DNA from: Shewanella chilikensis
Lineage (GTDB): Bacteria > Pseudomonadota > Gammaproteobacteria > Enterobacterales > Shewanellaceae
Reading direction: 5' to 3'
DNA length: 64,000 nucleotides
Assembly (NCBI RefSeq): GCF_002836945.1
Contig: NZ_NIJM01000013.1
Location: 1-64,000, forward strand
Made by a program: the position numbers and the translations under genes. Shown here piece after piece: positions 52,111-62,514 of this stretch. Under the pieces are notes generated by a model. The model did no database searches and was not told the origin of the DNA. It saw nothing but the letters and a program-made list of their open reading frames with translations. Each line of letters opens with the position of its first letter. The stretch's first letter is position 1.

Positions 52111-53772
52111 ATGCTTTGCCAACTCAGCATCAATAACTTTGCCATAGTGCGTTTTCTGGAGCTGGACTTCCGTCCGGGAATGACCAGCATTACCGGCGAG
52201 ACCGGGGCGGGTAAATCCATTGCCATCGATGCCCTGGGGCTTTGTCTCGGCAACCGGGCTGATGCCGCCAGTGTGCGTCCCGGTGCCAGCAAGACGGAAG
52301 TCAGTGCCCGTTTCTCTCTGGCGGATGTCCCTCTGGCCAAGCGTTGGCTGGAAGATAATGACCTCGAACTCGAAGATGAATGTATTCTCCGGCGCACCAT
52401 TGGCAGCGATGGCCGCTCCCGCGCCTATATCAATGGTAACCCTGTGCCGCTGACTCAGCTCAAGGCGTTGGGGCCCTTGCTGGTGGGGATCCACGGCCAG
52501 CATGCCCATCACGCCATGCTCAAGACAGAGCAGCAACTTTACCTGCTGGACAGCTATGCCAATCATAAGCTGTTGCTCGATGGTGTCAGCAGTGCCTATC
52601 AGCGTTATCGCCAAATCGAGCAGGAACTGCGGCAACTGGTGCTGTCGCAGCAGGAGAGAATTGCCCGCAAGCAGTTGCTCAGTTATCAGGTGGAAGAACT
52701 CAACGACTTTGCCCTCGGGGAGCATGAATTTGCCGAGATAGAGCAGGAGCACAAGCGTCTGGCCAACAGCACGGCGCTGATCGAGTCCTGTCAGTTGGCC
52801 CTGATGCTGCTTAGCGAGGGCGAAGAGGCCAACATAGAGTCATTGCTGAACCGGGCCGTGCATATCAGTGCCGAGCTGGAGAGTGTCGATGCTGAGCTGG
52901 CCAATGTCGGCGGTATGCTCAACGATGCCCTGATCCAGGTGCAGGAAAGCAGCAGCGAGCTGCAGCGCTATCTGGACAAACTCGAGTTGGATCCCGAACA
53001 CTTTGCCATGCTGGAGGCGCGACTTTCCAAGGCGATGCAATTGGCGCGCAAGCATCAGGTGATGCCCTCAGAGTTGTATCAACACCATCAGCAGTTGCTG
53101 GCCGAACTGGGTAGCCTCGACTCAGATGAGCAGAAGCTCGAAGAGATAGAGCAGCAATTGGAAGCCAGCAAACAGAATTATCTGACCCAGGCGCAAAAAC
53201 TCAGTCAGAGCCGCAGCCGCTATGCCAAAGAGTTGGACAAGTTGGTCACGGCTTCCATCCATGAACTCAATATGCCCAAGGGCAAGTTCAGCATAGCGGT
53301 GGAGTTTAATCCTGAGCAGATGTCGGTCAATGGCAGTGACAGGGTGGAGTTTCTGGTGACCACCAACCCGGGACAACCCCTGCAGAGCCTGGCCAAGGTG
53401 GCCTCGGGGGGCGAGCTTTCCCGTATCGGCTTGGGTATTCAGGTGATAACTGCCCGTAAGGTAGCTACCCCGACACTGATTTTTGACGAGGTGGATGTGG
53501 GGATTTCCGGGCCAACGGCGGCCGTGGTGGGCCGCATGTTGCGCACCTTGGGAGAATCGACCCAGGTATTGTGTGTAACTCATCTGCCGCAGGTGGCAGG
53601 TAACGGCCATCAGCATATGTTTGTTGCTAAACATGCCAAGGGCAGTGGTACCGAAACCTCTATGGTGGCGCTAGATAAAGAGCAGCGGGTACAGGAGTTG
53701 GCCAGGTTGCTTGGTGGCGATACCATTACCAGCAATACTCTGGCCAATGCCCGAGAGTTGCTGAGCAGTTAA
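52111..53772 (+). CDS. recN: DNA repair protein RecN
   Basis: SMC-like ATPase that supports repair of double-strand breaks during the SOS response. The 553 residues match E. coli RecN in length. Walker A is TGETGAGKSIAIDALGLCLG near residue 30. Long coiled-coil arms fill 150-370. The C-terminal ATPase half has the signature KVASGGELSRIGLGIQVI and Walker B LIFDEVDVGISG, then VTHLPQVAG. The ATG at 52111 matches the family start; an in-frame GTG at 52093 would overlap LexA box 2. It has two SOS boxes. Confidence 0.97.
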   Translation: MLCQLSINNFAIVRFLELDFRPGMTSITGETGAGKSIAIDALGLCLGNRADAASVRPGASKTEVSARFSLADVPLAKRWLEDNDLELEDECILRRTIGSDGRSRAYINGNPVPLTQLKALGPLLVGIHGQHAHHAMLKTEQQLYLLDSYANHKLLLDGVSSAYQRYRQIEQELRQLVLSQQERIARKQLLSYQVEELNDFALGEHEFAEIEQEHKRLANSTALIESCQLALMLLSEGEEANIESLLNRAVHISAELESVDAELANVGGMLNDALIQVQESSSELQRYLDKLELDPEHFAMLEARLSKAMQLARKHQVMPSELYQHHQQLLAELGSLDSDEQKLEEIEQQLEASKQNYLTQAQKLSQSRSRYAKELDKLVTASIHELNMPKGKFSIAVEFNPEQMSVNGSDRVEFLVTTNPGQPLQSLAKVASGGELSRIGLGIQVITARKVATPTLIFDEVDVGISGPTAAVVGRMLRTLGESTQVLCVTHLPQVAGNGHQHMFVAKHAKGSGTETSMVALDKEQRVQELARLLGGDTITSNTLANARELLSS

Positions 53773-53829
53773 AAGCGACGTTTTGCAAGTTTTGAGATAA
53801 AACAGCCACAACCAATATTATCCGCGGGA

Positions 53830-53857
53830 TTTTTGAGTCGCGATGGCGACTCAAAAA
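53830..53857. repeat. Perfect 12-bp inverted repeat
   Basis: TTTTTGAGTCGC and GCGACTCAAAAA are perfect complements around the loop GATG. It lies between convergent recN and the CoA-transferase gene. No T run follows on either strand. Confidence 0.7.
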
Positions 53858-53891
53858 CTATGGTCCGCTGAAAATCGGCCCGGTCAATGTC

Positions 53892-53916
53892 GGCCTATTG
53901 AGAGTCACAATAGGCC
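53892..53916. repeat. Perfect 9-bp inverted repeat
   Basis: GGCCTATTG and CAATAGGCC pair perfectly around loop AGAGTCA, 34 bases beyond the first inverted repeat and 17 bases from the CoA-transferase stop. It may form the 3' end of the liu operon message. Confidence 0.7.
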
Positions 53917-53932
53917 TCAGAGACTTAATTTC

Positions 53933-54589
53933 TTACAAGATCATCTCTGGCACATGTTCGGGGACGATAAGCTTGCCGGCGGTTTTGGCAACTATCTCCT
54001 CGACACTCACACCTGGTGCCCGCTCCAGCAGGTGGAAGGCGCCATCCTTGATTTCGATAAAGGCCAGGTCTGTCAGTACTCGCTTGATGCAGCCGTAACC
54101 CGTGAGCGGCAACTCGCATTTGCTCAGCAGTTTGGAATTGCCGTGTTTGTCGGCGTGCATCATGGTGACTATGATATTGTCGGCGCCGGCCACCAAGTCC
54201 ATGGCGCCGCCCATGCCTTTAACCAGCTTTCCGGGGATCATCCATGAGGCGATAGAGCCTTCGACATCCACCTCGAACGCGCCCAGCACAGTGAGATCCA
54301 CATGCCCGCCACGGATCATGGCGAAGCTCTCGGCGCTGGAGAAGAAAGACGCGCCCTTGACGGCGGTAACGGTTTGCTTGCCGGCGTTGATCAGATCCGG
54401 ATCTATAGTGTCTTCGGTGGGGAATTCACCCATCCCCAAGAGGCCGTTTTCCGATTGCAGCATCACCTGCATGCCCTCGGGGATATAGTTGGCCACCAGA
54501 GTGGGGATACCTATCCCCAAGTTGACGTAGTAACCGTCTTTGAGTTCCTTGGCGACGCGTTGGGCCAGTTGTTCTCTTGAAAGTGCCAT
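53933..54589 (-). CDS. scoB: 3-oxoacid CoA-transferase subunit B
   Basis: Beta subunit of the succinyl-CoA:acetoacetate CoA-transferase. The 218 residues contain the active-site glutamate motif QSENGLLGMG (Glu about residue 47), followed by KGASFFSSAESFAMIRGGHV and the glycine-rich KGMGGAMDLV. It is the last gene of the liuR operon and activates the acetoacetate released by HMG-CoA lyase. It is 15 bases beyond subunit A, so the two are co-translated. The start has GGAGAG upstream. An acetate CoA-transferase (AtoA) is a close alternative. Confidence 0.92.
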   Translation of the reverse strand: MALSREQLAQRVAKELKDGYYVNLGIGIPTLVANYIPEGMQVMLQSENGLLGMGEFPTEDTIDPDLINAGKQTVTAVKGASFFSSAESFAMIRGGHVDLTVLGAFEVDVEGSIASWMIPGKLVKGMGGAMDLVAGADNIIVTMMHADKHGNSKLLSKCELPLTGYGCIKRVLTDLAFIEIKDGAFHLLERAPGVSVEEIVAKTAGKLIVPEHVPEMIL

Positions 54590-54604
54590 TTTGCTCTCCT
54601 GCCC

Positions 54605-55306
54605 TTATGCCTGTTTGACTGTGCGCTGTTCGATACGCTTCTCGAACGCACCCTTGATGACGCGATCCACATAGATGCCCGGGGTGTGGATATGATCCGG
54701 GTCCAGCTCACCCGGCTCGACTATCTCTTCCACTTCCACCACAGTTATCTTGCCGGCGGTGGCCATCATGGGGTTGAAGTTGGCGGCTGTTTTGCGAAAT
54801 ACCAGGTTACCCATGGTATCGGCCTTCCAGGCGCGGATCAGCGCGAAGTCGGCGGTCAGTGCCTCTTCCAGCACATAGTGGCGGCCATTGATTTCGCGGG
54901 TCTCTTTGCCATCGGCCACAGGGGTGCCGTAGCCGGTGGCGGTAAAGAAGGCGGGGATCCCGGCGCCGCCAGCGCGGATCTTCTCCGCCAGAGTGCCTTG
55001 CGGAGTGAGGATCACATTGAGCTCGCCGCTGAGCATCTGCCGCTCAAAGGTGGCGTTTTCACCCACATAGGAGGCGATCATTGTGCTTATCTGCTTATGT
55101 CGCAGCAGCAGCCCCAGTCCGAAGTCGTCCACCCCGGCGTTATTGGAGATGGCGGTCAGGCCGCTAACGCCCAGCTTGACCATTTGATTGATAAGACCTT
55201 CGGGAATGCCGCAAAGGCCAAAACCGCCCACCATGACTGTCATATCATTGGTGAGACCTGCGAGCGCTTCGTCGTAGCTGCCGACGAGTTTATTGAGTCC
55301 TGCCAT
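54605..55306 (-). CDS. scoA: 3-oxoacid CoA-transferase subunit A
   Basis: Alpha subunit of the CoA-transferase. The 233 residues show [18 protein letters not shown] near the start, then [20 protein letters not shown] and [15 protein letters not shown], all family blocks. It precedes subunit B in the liu operon and lies 64 bases beyond the HMG-CoA lyase gene. Together with subunit B it would move CoA between succinyl-CoA and acetoacetate. The ribosome site is AAGGACA. Confidence 0.93.
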   Translation of the reverse strand: MAGLNKLVGSYDEALAGLTNDMTVMVGGFGLCGIPEGLINQMVKLGVSGLTAISNNAGVDDFGLGLLLRHKQISTMIASYVGENATFERQMLSGELNVILTPQGTLAEKIRAGGAGIPAFFTATGYGTPVADGKETREINGRHYVLEEALTADFALIRAWKADTMGNLVFRKTAANFNPMMATAGKITVVEVEEIVEPGELDPDHIHTPGIYVDRVIKGAFEKRIEQRTVKQA

Positions 55307-55370
55307 AGTGATGTCCTTGCTGTTTATTATCTGTCGTTATACTGCTTATCTGTTGTGCCACCTGGAGGCC

Positions 55371-56261
55371 TTAAACTCCCAGGGCTCTGGCTACTTTTGA
55401 ACCGGTTTTCCGGCCAAGCTGCTGGCTTATCTGCCGTCCGGCCCGGGCCAGTTTGTTGAGATCTATGCCTGTGTCTATACCCATACCATGCAGCATGTAG
55501 ACAAGATCTTCACTGGCCAGATTACCGGATGCGCCTTTGGCATAGGGGCAGCCACCGAGTCCGGCGACCGAGGTATCTATTACACTGACGCCGGTTTCCA
55601 GGCAGGCGAGAATGTTGGCCAGCGCCTGACCGTAGGTATCATGGAAGTGTAGCGCCAAGCGCTCTATCGGTACGCGCTCGGCCACGGTTTCCAGCATTTT
55701 GCGGGCCTTGAGCGGTGTACCTACGCCTATGGTGTCGCCGAGGGATATCTCATAGCAGCCCAATTGATGCAGAATGTCGGCGACCCGAGCCACTTCTGCC
55801 GGGGCGATTTCACCATCATAGGGGCAACCCAGTACGCAGGAAACATAGCCGCGAACCCGAATGCCTTGCTCCTTGGCCCGGCTCAGCAGGGGCTCGAAGC
55901 GGGCGATGGACTCTTCGATGGAGCAGTTGATGTTCTTCTGGCTGAAGCCTTCGGAGGCGGCGGCAAATACCGCCACTTCATCGGCGTCGGCATCCAGCGC
56001 CAACTCCAGGCCCTTGAGATTGGGAGTCAGGGCGCTGTAGCAGACGCCGGCGCGGCGTGAAATGCCGCGTAGCACCTCGCCCGAGTCTGCCATTTGCGGC
56101 ACCCACTTGGGCGACACAAAGCTGGCGGCTTCGATGCGCTTCACCCCGGCATCGGCCAGCGCTTCAATCAGGGCTATCTTGGCTTGAGTGCTGACCGAGG
56201 TTTCATTTTGCAGGCCGTCTCTTGGGCCCACTTCAAACAGGCTTACCTTGGGAGGCAGCAT
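55371..56261 (-). CDS. liuE: Hydroxymethylglutaryl-CoA lyase
   Basis: Last carbon-splitting step of leucine breakdown: HMG-CoA to acetyl-CoA and acetoacetate. The 296 residues start with the TIM-barrel block [15 protein letters not shown], then [15 protein letters not shown], and end with the lyase signature [20 protein letters not shown], where the cysteine is catalytic. Length is standard. It begins two bases after the stop of liuD, so translation is coupled. The product feeds the CoA-transferase encoded next. Confidence 0.96.
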   Translation of the reverse strand: MLPPKVSLFEVGPRDGLQNETSVSTQAKIALIEALADAGVKRIEAASFVSPKWVPQMADSGEVLRGISRRAGVCYSALTPNLKGLELALDADADEVAVFAAASEGFSQKNINCSIEESIARFEPLLSRAKEQGIRVRGYVSCVLGCPYDGEIAPAEVARVADILHQLGCYEISLGDTIGVGTPLKARKMLETVAERVPIERLALHFHDTYGQALANILACLETGVSVIDTSVAGLGGCPYAKGASGNLASEDLVYMLHGMGIDTGIDLNKLARAGRQISQQLGRKTGSKVARALGV

Positions 56262-56263
56262 TT

Positions 56264-58321
56264 TTAAGCCTCCTTGAGTTGTTCGCTGAGCTCCAACAAC
56301 TGGGCGCCATCGCTGACCAGTTCGCCGGGCTGGAAGAAAAACTCACTCACAGTGCCATCGAAAGGCGCGGCTATGGTGTATTCCATCTTCATCGCTTCCA
56401 TCACCATCAGCCCTTGGCCGGCCTTAACGTTATCGCCTACAGCCACCAGGTGGGTGACTATGGTGCCGTTCATCGGCGCCTTGAGCAGATCGGCATGGTT
56501 GGCCTGCTCCTCTTCCAGCTCATTCTGAATGGCGCGGAAATGGCAGGCGCTAAGCTCGCCGGAGCGGCCAAGCAGGGTAAAGTCCATGCCCTGGCGGCTG
56601 ATTCGCTGGCTGCTGATATGCCCATCGACCACACAGCGAAGCGTGTCACCACCGGCCTCATCTGTGCTCAACTCGCCTTCGATAACCAGGGTTTGGCCAT
56701 CCAGTGTCAGTTGCCAGCTATCGGCCTTGGCCAGCTCAGTCAGTTGCAGGTGATGAATATGGTGTTCATCGTCCATCAGGGCAATATCGTGGCGCTTGGC
56801 GCTGTTGAGTCTAAAGCCACTGGCGCTGCCCCAGGGCGAGGAAGGGTCCTGACTTTTTGCCTGTTTGGCCCGGGAGTCGCGTTTGCGCCACAGCATTTCA
56901 TACAGGGCGGCTTTGGCCAGCAGCGGCAAGGGCTGGGCGCTGTCTTTCGCTTGAGGCAGCAGCTGTGCTTGATAGCGCTCAATAAAATCTGTGCTGAAGT
57001 CGGCGCTGGCAAAGGCCGGGTGAGCGGCGATTTTACCCAGGAAACCGATATTGTGTTTCAGGCCGGTGAGCTGGAAGTCATCCAGAGCCCTCTGCAGGCG
57101 CTGCAGCGCTCTTGGGCGTGATTCATCCCAGACAATCAGCTTGGCTATCATGGGGTCGTAGAAGTTGGAGATTTCATCGCCTTCACGGACACCCGAGTCG
57201 ATACGCACATGGCGCGATGGCTTGGGCTCGCGCAGGAAGTTGAGCTTGCCGCTGGCAGGCAGGAAGTCGTTATCCGGATCTTCGGCATAAATTCGCACTT
57301 CAAAGGCATGGCCCTTAATGGCAACTTGCTCCTGAGTCAGGGGCAGAGGCTCTCCGGCGGCGACCAGCAGCTGCCAGTGCACCAGATCTGTCTCGGTCAC
57401 CAGCTCGGTAACCGGATGCTCTACCTGCAAACGGGTATTCATCTCCATAAAGAAGAAGCTGCCGTCTTCCTCTGTGGCATGGGTGTCCAGCAGAAACTCG
57501 ACCGTGCCTGCGCCCACATAATCGATGGCGCGGGCGGCGGCCACGGCGGCTTCACCCATGCGGCGGCGCAGGGCGTCGCTGAGGCCGGGGGCCGGCGCTT
57601 CTTCCACCACTTTCTGGTGGCGGCGCTGAATCGAGCAGTCCCTGTCTGACAGATAGATGGCATTGCCTTGGGTGTCGGCAAATACCTGCACTTCCACATG
57701 GCGCGGCTGCTCCAGGTAACGCTCCATCAACAGCTTGTCATTGCCAAAACTGGAGGCGGCTTCACGGCGGGCCGAGTCGATGGCCGACTTGACTTCCGTC
57801 AGGCTGCGGACAATCCGCATTCCCTTGCCGCCGCCACCGAAGGCGGCCTTGATCAGCAGCGGGAAACCGATTTTTTCGGCTTCACTGAGCAGCACTTCAT
57901 CGCTCTGGTCATCACCATGATAGCCGGGCACCAGTGGTACTCCGGCGCGGCCCATGATGAGTTTGGCGGCGCTCTTGCTGCCCATGGCTTCTATGGAATC
58001 GGCCTTGGGACCGATAAAGGCGATATTGGCCCGTTCACAGGCAGCGGCAAAAGCGGCGTTTTCCGACAGAAAACCATAACCCGGGTGGATCGCCTCGGCG
58101 CCACAGGTCTTGGCGATATCGATGATGGCATCGCCCCTGAGGTAGGAGTCGGCCGGCGCCGAGCCCCCCAGATAAAAGGCTTCATCGGCCATGGCCACAT
58201 GGGCGGCATGGCGATCGGCATCCGAGAACAGTGCGACAGTGCGTACACCCAATGACCTGGCGGTACGTATGATGCGACAGGCAATTTCGCCGCGGTTGGC
58301 AATCAGAATCTTGTTGAACAT
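56264..58321 (-). CDS. liuD: Methylcrotonoyl-CoA carboxylase alpha (biotin) subunit
   Basis: Biotin carboxylase and carrier subunit of the carboxylase that acts on 3-methylcrotonyl-CoA. The 685 residues have the biotin carboxylase N-terminus ([20 protein letters not shown]), the ATP loop [10 protein letters not shown] and [15 protein letters not shown]. The C-terminal carrier domain has the biotin lysine in [12 protein letters not shown] middle BT-like segment joins the two. The ATG at 58321 has GGAAGG upstream; an in-frame ATG at 58342 is not preferred. The beta subunit is liuB in the same operon. Confidence 0.96.
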   Translation of the reverse strand: MFNKILIANRGEIACRIIRTARSLGVRTVALFSDADRHAAHVAMADEAFYLGGSAPADSYLRGDAIIDIAKTCGAEAIHPGYGFLSENAAFAAACERANIAFIGPKADSIEAMGSKSAAKLIMGRAGVPLVPGYHGDDQSDEVLLSEAEKIGFPLLIKAAFGGGGKGMRIVRSLTEVKSAIDSARREAASSFGNDKLLMERYLEQPRHVEVQVFADTQGNAIYLSDRDCSIQRRHQKVVEEAPAPGLSDALRRRMGEAAVAAARAIDYVGAGTVEFLLDTHATEEDGSFFFMEMNTRLQVEHPVTELVTETDLVHWQLLVAAGEPLPLTQEQVAIKGHAFEVRIYAEDPDNDFLPASGKLNFLREPKPSRHVRIDSGVREGDEISNFYDPMIAKLIVWDESRPRALQRLQRALDDFQLTGLKHNIGFLGKIAAHPAFASADFSTDFIERYQAQLLPQAKDSAQPLPLLAKAALYEMLWRKRDSRAKQAKSQDPSSPWGSASGFRLNSAKRHDIALMDDEHHIHHLQLTELAKADSWQLTLDGQTLVIEGELSTDEAGGDTLRCVVDGHISSQRISRQGMDFTLLGRSGELSACHFRAIQNELEEEQANHADLLKAPMNGTIVTHLVAVGDNVKAGQGLMVMEAMKMEYTIAAPFDGTVSEFFFQPGELVSDGAQLLELSEQLKEA

Positions 58322-58334
58322 CTTACATCCTTCC

Positions 58335-59189
58335 TTAGTCACGGCGCTGTGGCGGGTTTGAGCTATTGCCTGGATTGCAACTGGAGTTGTTGGCCGGGTT
58401 GTTACTTGAACCTTGCCAGTTCGGCGGGCGTTTTTCGAAAAAGGCGTTCAGCCCTTCCTGGCCTTCAGCAGACACCCGGATCCGGGCGATGGCCTCGCCG
58501 GTGAGCGCCAGCGTCTGTTCATCTATCAGTCCGTGGCGGATATCGCTTATCAGCTGTTTGCACCTGTTGAGCGCCTGCGGACTGTTGCCCAGCAGCGACT
58601 CGATAAGGGGCGCTGCGGCGGCCTCGAGATCGTCTGCTACCTGATGCACCAGTTGTAAAGTCTTGGCGACTTCGGCATCGAAACGCTCTGCGGTCAACAT
58701 ATAGCGTCTCGCCTGACGCTCGCCCATGGCGCGGCGCACATAGGGGCTGATAACCGCCGGGATCAGGCCAAGTTTCACCTCTGACAGGCAAAAGCTGGCC
58801 TTGGGCGTCGCAATGGCGATATCGCAGCAACACACCAGCCCCAGCGCCCCACCAAAGGCTGCGCCCTGTACCAGTGCCAACGACGGCTTGGGGAATTGAT
58901 CCAGAGTGGCCATCAACCGTGCCAGCTCGGCGGCGTCTTTGAGGTTGTCATCAAAGTCCATCGCCGCTTGTTTGCGCATCCAGTTCAGGTCGGCGCCGGC
59001 GCTGAAATGTTTGCCGTTGGCTTTCAGCAGCAGCACCCGGCAGGCGGGATCCCGGGCCAGGGACTCCAGCGCATCAATGAGCTCGGCAATCATCACTTCA
59101 TCGAAGGCGTTGGCCAGCTGCGGGCGATTCATCACCAGGGATGAAACGCCGCGGGAGTCGGTGGTTAATGTCAGATATTGATAATCCAT
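58335..59189 (-). CDS. liuC: Methylglutaconyl-CoA hydratase (enoyl-CoA hydratase family)
   Basis: Adds water to 3-methylglutaconyl-CoA to give HMG-CoA. The 284 residues have the crotonase oxyanion motifs GKHFSAGADLNWM and ALVQGAAFGGALGLVCCCDIA, with the catalytic glutamate region FCLSEVKLGLIPAVISP, and end normally at FFEKRPPNW. After that comes an unusual tail of about 25 Asn, Ser, Pro and Gly residues (GSSNNPANNSSCNPGNSSN). The ATG at 59189 has GGAGG upstream, while codons further up fall inside liuB. It overlaps the end of liuB in sequence order and is coupled. Confidence 0.93.
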   Translation of the reverse strand: MDYQYLTLTTDSRGVSSLVMNRPQLANAFDEVMIAELIDALESLARDPACRVLLLKANGKHFSAGADLNWMRKQAAMDFDDNLKDAAELARLMATLDQFPKPSLALVQGAAFGGALGLVCCCDIAIATPKASFCLSEVKLGLIPAVISPYVRRAMGERQARRYMLTAERFDAEVAKTLQLVHQVADDLEAAAAPLIESLLGNSPQALNRCKQLISDIRHGLIDEQTLALTGEAIARIRVSAEGQEGLNAFFEKRPPNWQGSSNNPANNSSCNPGNSSNPPQRRD

Positions 59190-59200
59190 ACCGGCCTCCA

Positions 59201-60808
59201 TTACATGCGGAACACGCCGAAACGTGTGTCCTCTATGGGCGCATTCAGCGCCGCCGACAATGCCAGGCCAACCACATCCCGGGTCTGGGCCGGGTCGATA
59301 ATGCCGTCGTCCCACAAACGGGCGCTGGCATGGTAGGGGTGCCCCTCTTTATCGTATTGGGCTATCACCGGAGCCTTGAAGGCGGCTTCTTCCTCGGCGC
59401 TCATGGTCTGCCCCTTGCGGGCCAGGCCGTCTTTACGCACTGTGGCCAGCACTCCAGCGGCTTGTTCGCCCCCCATGACTGAGATGCGGGCGTTGGGCCA
59501 CATCCACATCATGGTGGGTTCAAAGGCGCGGCCGCACATGCCGTAGTTACCGGCGCCGTAGGAACCGCCGATGATCACGGTAAACTTGGGCACAGTGGCG
59601 CAGGATACAGCGGTCACCATCTTGGCGCCGTGTTTGGCTATGCCTTCATGCTCATATTTCTTGCCGACCATAAAGCCGGTGATGTTTTGCAAAAACAGCA
59701 GCGGGATCTTGCGCTGGCAGCAAAGCTCGATGAAGTGCGCGCCTTTTTGCGCCGACTCGGAAAACAGAATGCCGTTGTTGGCCACTATGCCTACCGGGTA
59801 GCCATGAATACGGGCAAAACCGCACACCAGAGTGGCACCGTAACCGGCCTTGAACTCGTCGAAGTCCGAGTCATCGACGATGCGGGCAATCACTTCTTTG
59901 ACATCGAAGGGCTTTTTCAAGTCGGTGCCGACTATGCCGTAGAGCTCATGAATATCGTACTTGGGTGGCTTTACCTGGCTCAGAGTCTGGGCAATCTGCT
60001 TTTGGTGATTGAGGCGGGAGACGGCATTGCGGGCCAACTCCAGCGCGTGGTCGTCGTTTTGCGCCAGATGATCGGCCACACCGCTTATCTTGGTGTGTAC
60101 CTCGGCGCCGCCGAGCTCTTCGGCACTGACCTCTTCACCTGTGGCAGCTTTCACCAGCGGCGGGCCGGCCAAAAAGATGGTGCCCTGTTCACGGACAATA
60201 ATCGATTCATCGGCCATCGCCGGCACATAGGCGCCACCTGCGGTACACAGGCCCATGACCACGGCGATTTGCGGGATCCCTTTGGAGGACATGCGGGCCT
60301 GATTGAAGAAGATACGGCCGAAGTGATCCCTGTCCGGAAATACTTCATCCTGGCGCGGCAGGTTGGCACCGCCCGAGTCCACCAGATAGATGCAGGGCAG
60401 GTGACAGCGCTCGGCTATTTCCTGAGCCCGCAGGTGTTTTTTCACCGTTAGCGGGTAGTAAGTGCCGCCTTTGACCGTGGCGTCGTTGGCGATAATCATG
60501 CACTCGACTCCGCTGACCCGGCCGATCCCGGCTATGATGCCTGCGGCGGGCACTTCTTCGTCATAGACTTCGAAGGCGGCAAACTGGCTCAGTTCCAGAA
60601 ATGGCGAGCCGGGATCCAGAAGTTTCTCTACCCGGGTGCGCGGCGCCAGTTTACCGCGGGACAGATGGCGCTCCATGGCCACAGGGCCACCGCCTTCGAC
60701 TATCTTGTTGAGCTTTTGTTGGACATCGGCCACCAGGTGGGACATGGCGGCTTGTTTTTCCCTGAATTCATCGCTGCGGGCGTTGATTCTACTGCTGATT
60801 TGAGGCAC
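59201..60808 (-). CDS. liuB: Methylcrotonoyl-CoA carboxylase beta (carboxyltransferase) subunit
   Basis: Carboxyltransferase subunit that moves the carboxyl group from biotin to 3-methylcrotonyl-CoA. The 535 residues match the family. Blocks include [41 protein letters not shown]-like oxyanion regions and [20 protein letters not shown] toward the C-terminus. The start is GTG with AAAAGGA upstream. It follows liuA by 68 bases and precedes liuC. Confidence 0.96.
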   Translation of the reverse strand: MPQISSRINARSDEFREKQAAMSHLVADVQQKLNKIVEGGGPVAMERHLSRGKLAPRTRVEKLLDPGSPFLELSQFAAFEVYDEEVPAAGIIAGIGRVSGVECMIIANDATVKGGTYYPLTVKKHLRAQEIAERCHLPCIYLVDSGGANLPRQDEVFPDRDHFGRIFFNQARMSSKGIPQIAVVMGLCTAGGAYVPAMADESIIVREQGTIFLAGPPLVKAATGEEVSAEELGGAEVHTKISGVADHLAQNDDHALELARNAVSRLNHQKQIAQTLSQVKPPKYDIHELYGIVGTDLKKPFDVKEVIARIVDDSDFDEFKAGYGATLVCGFARIHGYPVGIVANNGILFSESAQKGAHFIELCCQRKIPLLFLQNITGFMVGKKYEHEGIAKHGAKMVTAVSCATVPKFTVIIGGSYGAGNYGMCGRAFEPTMMWMWPNARISVMGGEQAAGVLATVRKDGLARKGQTMSAEEEAAFKAPVIAQYDKEGHPYHASARLWDDGIIDPAQTRDVVGLALSAALNAPIEDTRFGVFRM

Positions 60809-60876
60809 GGCTTGTCATCCTTTTCGACTGAATGGGGGAGCGTGAAGGGCCGCTTGAACGGCCCCGGCATTCGCCA

Positions 60877-62046
60877 TTACTTGGTTTCGTTGAACAGCTC
60901 GCGACCAATGAGCATGCGGCGGATTTCCGAAGTGCCGGCGCCGATTTCATAGAGCTTGGCATCGCGCAGCAGACGGCCGGTGGCGTATTCATTGATATAG
61001 CCGTTGCCGCCCAGCAACTGAATGGCGTCCAGTGCCATCTTGGTGGCGAGCTCGGCGCTGTAGAGAATGGCACCGGCGGCATCTTTACGTGTGGTTTCGC
61101 CGCGATCGCAGGACTTGGCGACGTTATAGATATAGGACTTGGCGGCATTCATGCCTGTGTACATGTCGGCCAGTTTGCCCTGCACCAGTTGGAATTCGCC
61201 GATGGATTTGCCGAACTGCACCCGCTCGTGCATATAGGGCATCACTATGTCCATGCAGGCGGTCATTATCCCAAGAGGGCCGCCGCTGAGTACCACCCGC
61301 TCGTAATCCAGGCCACTCATCAGTACCTTCACCCCCTGGTTGAGGCCGCCGAGAATATTTTCTTCCGGGACTTCGCAGTCTTCGAATACCAGTTCACAGG
61401 TGTTGGAGCCGCGCATTCCCAGCTTGTCGAGCTTCTGCGCCTGAGAGAAGCCTTTGAAGCCGCGCTCGACGATAAAGGCGGTAATCCCGTGCGGGCCCTT
61501 GTCCAAGTCGGTTTTGGCGTAAATCACATAGGTGTGGGCATCCGGGCCATTGGTGATCCACATTTTATTGCCGTTGAGAATGTAACGGTCGCCTTCCTTG
61601 CGGGCGTGTAGCTTCATGGAAACCACGTCCGAACCTGCGTTGGGTTCACTCATCGCCAGTGCGCCTATATGCTCGCCGCTGACCAGCTTGGGCAGGTATT
61701 TTTCCTTCTGGGCCTGATTGCCGTTGCGGTTGATCTGGTTGACGCACAGGTTGGAGTGGGCGCCGTAGGACAAACCTATAGACGCCGACGCGCGGGAGAT
61801 CTCTTCCATGGCCACTACGTGCGCCAGATACCCCATGTTGGCACCGCCGAACTCTTCTGGGACTGTTATCCCAAGCAGCCCCATGTCGCCGAACTGAGGC
61901 CAAAGCTCGTTGGGGAAGGCGTTGTCCTGATCCACCTTGGCGGCAATGGGGGCGATTTCATTGGCGGCGAAACCGTTGACTGCATCCCGCAGCATATCGA
62001 TTTCTTCACCGAGTCCAAAGTTGAGGCTTGAGTAGAGAGAGTTCAT
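60877..62046 (-). CDS. liuA: Isovaleryl-CoA dehydrogenase
   Basis: FAD enzyme that oxidises isovaleryl-CoA to 3-methylcrotonyl-CoA, passing electrons to electron-transfer flavoprotein. The 389 residues carry the acyl-CoA dehydrogenase blocks: [30 protein letters not shown] and the C-terminal [20 protein letters not shown]. Length and the conserved [15 protein letters not shown] ending fit. It is the first structural gene after liuR in the operon, with a 60-base gap. The assignment to isovaleryl-CoA rests on operon context as well as sequence. Confidence 0.95.
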   Translation of the reverse strand: MNSLYSSLNFGLGEEIDMLRDAVNGFAANEIAPIAAKVDQDNAFPNELWPQFGDMGLLGITVPEEFGGANMGYLAHVVAMEEISRASASIGLSYGAHSNLCVNQINRNGNQAQKEKYLPKLVSGEHIGALAMSEPNAGSDVVSMKLHARKEGDRYILNGNKMWITNGPDAHTYVIYAKTDLDKGPHGITAFIVERGFKGFSQAQKLDKLGMRGSNTCELVFEDCEVPEENILGGLNQGVKVLMSGLDYERVVLSGGPLGIMTACMDIVMPYMHERVQFGKSIGEFQLVQGKLADMYTGMNAAKSYIYNVAKSCDRGETTRKDAAGAILYSAELATKMALDAIQLLGGNGYINEYATGRLLRDAKLYEIGAGTSEIRRMLIGRELFNETK

Positions 62047-62106
62047 TGGCTTGATGTCCTGTAAGTTAATATTTTTTATTTATTATTATGGTGTTTGGTC
62101 AATGGC

Positions 62107-62514
62107 TCAGGCTTTTTCCTGCTCCATGTCATCCAGCGCCTGACGGCACTGAAGTTCGGCAGAATTGAGTTCCATCAACACCACCTTGATATCGTCCATC
62201 TGTTGTTGCAGTGAAGTTTTCTTCTCTTCGATCAGGGCCAACATGGTATTGAGCTGAGCATGGCTGCTCTTGTCGGCATCGTAGAGTTCAAACAGTCGGC
62301 GGGTTTCCGCCAAGGAAAAGCCCAGACGCTTGCCGCGCAGAATAAGTTTCAGTCTGACTCTGTCCTTGAGACTGTAGATACGGGTCTGGCCACGGCGCCT
62401 GGGTTTGAGCAGCCCCTGATCTTCATAGAAGCGGATGCTACGGGTGGTGATATCAAATTCCTTTGATAGATCACTGATGGAGTAAGTGGTTTGTGGATTG
62501 TGGTTTGCGCTCAT
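62107..62514 (-). CDS. liuR: MerR-family regulator of leucine degradation, LiuR
   Basis: A MerR-type regulator that in Shewanella and relatives represses branched-chain amino acid breakdown genes. The N-terminal winged helix reads TYSISDLSKEFDITTRSIRFYE, then EDQGLLKPRRRGQTRIYSL; a helical effector region (residues 75-130) follows, with coiled-coil character. The ATG at 62514 matches relatives best; an ATG at 62526 is also in frame, and neither has a strong ribosome site. Length 135. It heads the operon and sits beside a LiuR-like palindrome. Confidence 0.9.
   Translation of the reverse strand: MSANHNPQTTYSISDLSKEFDITTRSIRFYEDQGLLKPRRRGQTRIYSLKDRVRLKLILRGKRLGFSLAETRRLFELYDADKSSHAQLNTMLALIEEKKTSLQQQMDDIKVVLMELNSAELQCRQALDDMEQEKA

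Noticed and set aside
54686..55459. Plus-strand frame of 257 codons opposite the CoA-transferase genes
   Set aside because: Fully antisense to conserved genes with clear motifs; a shadow of GC-rich codon usage.
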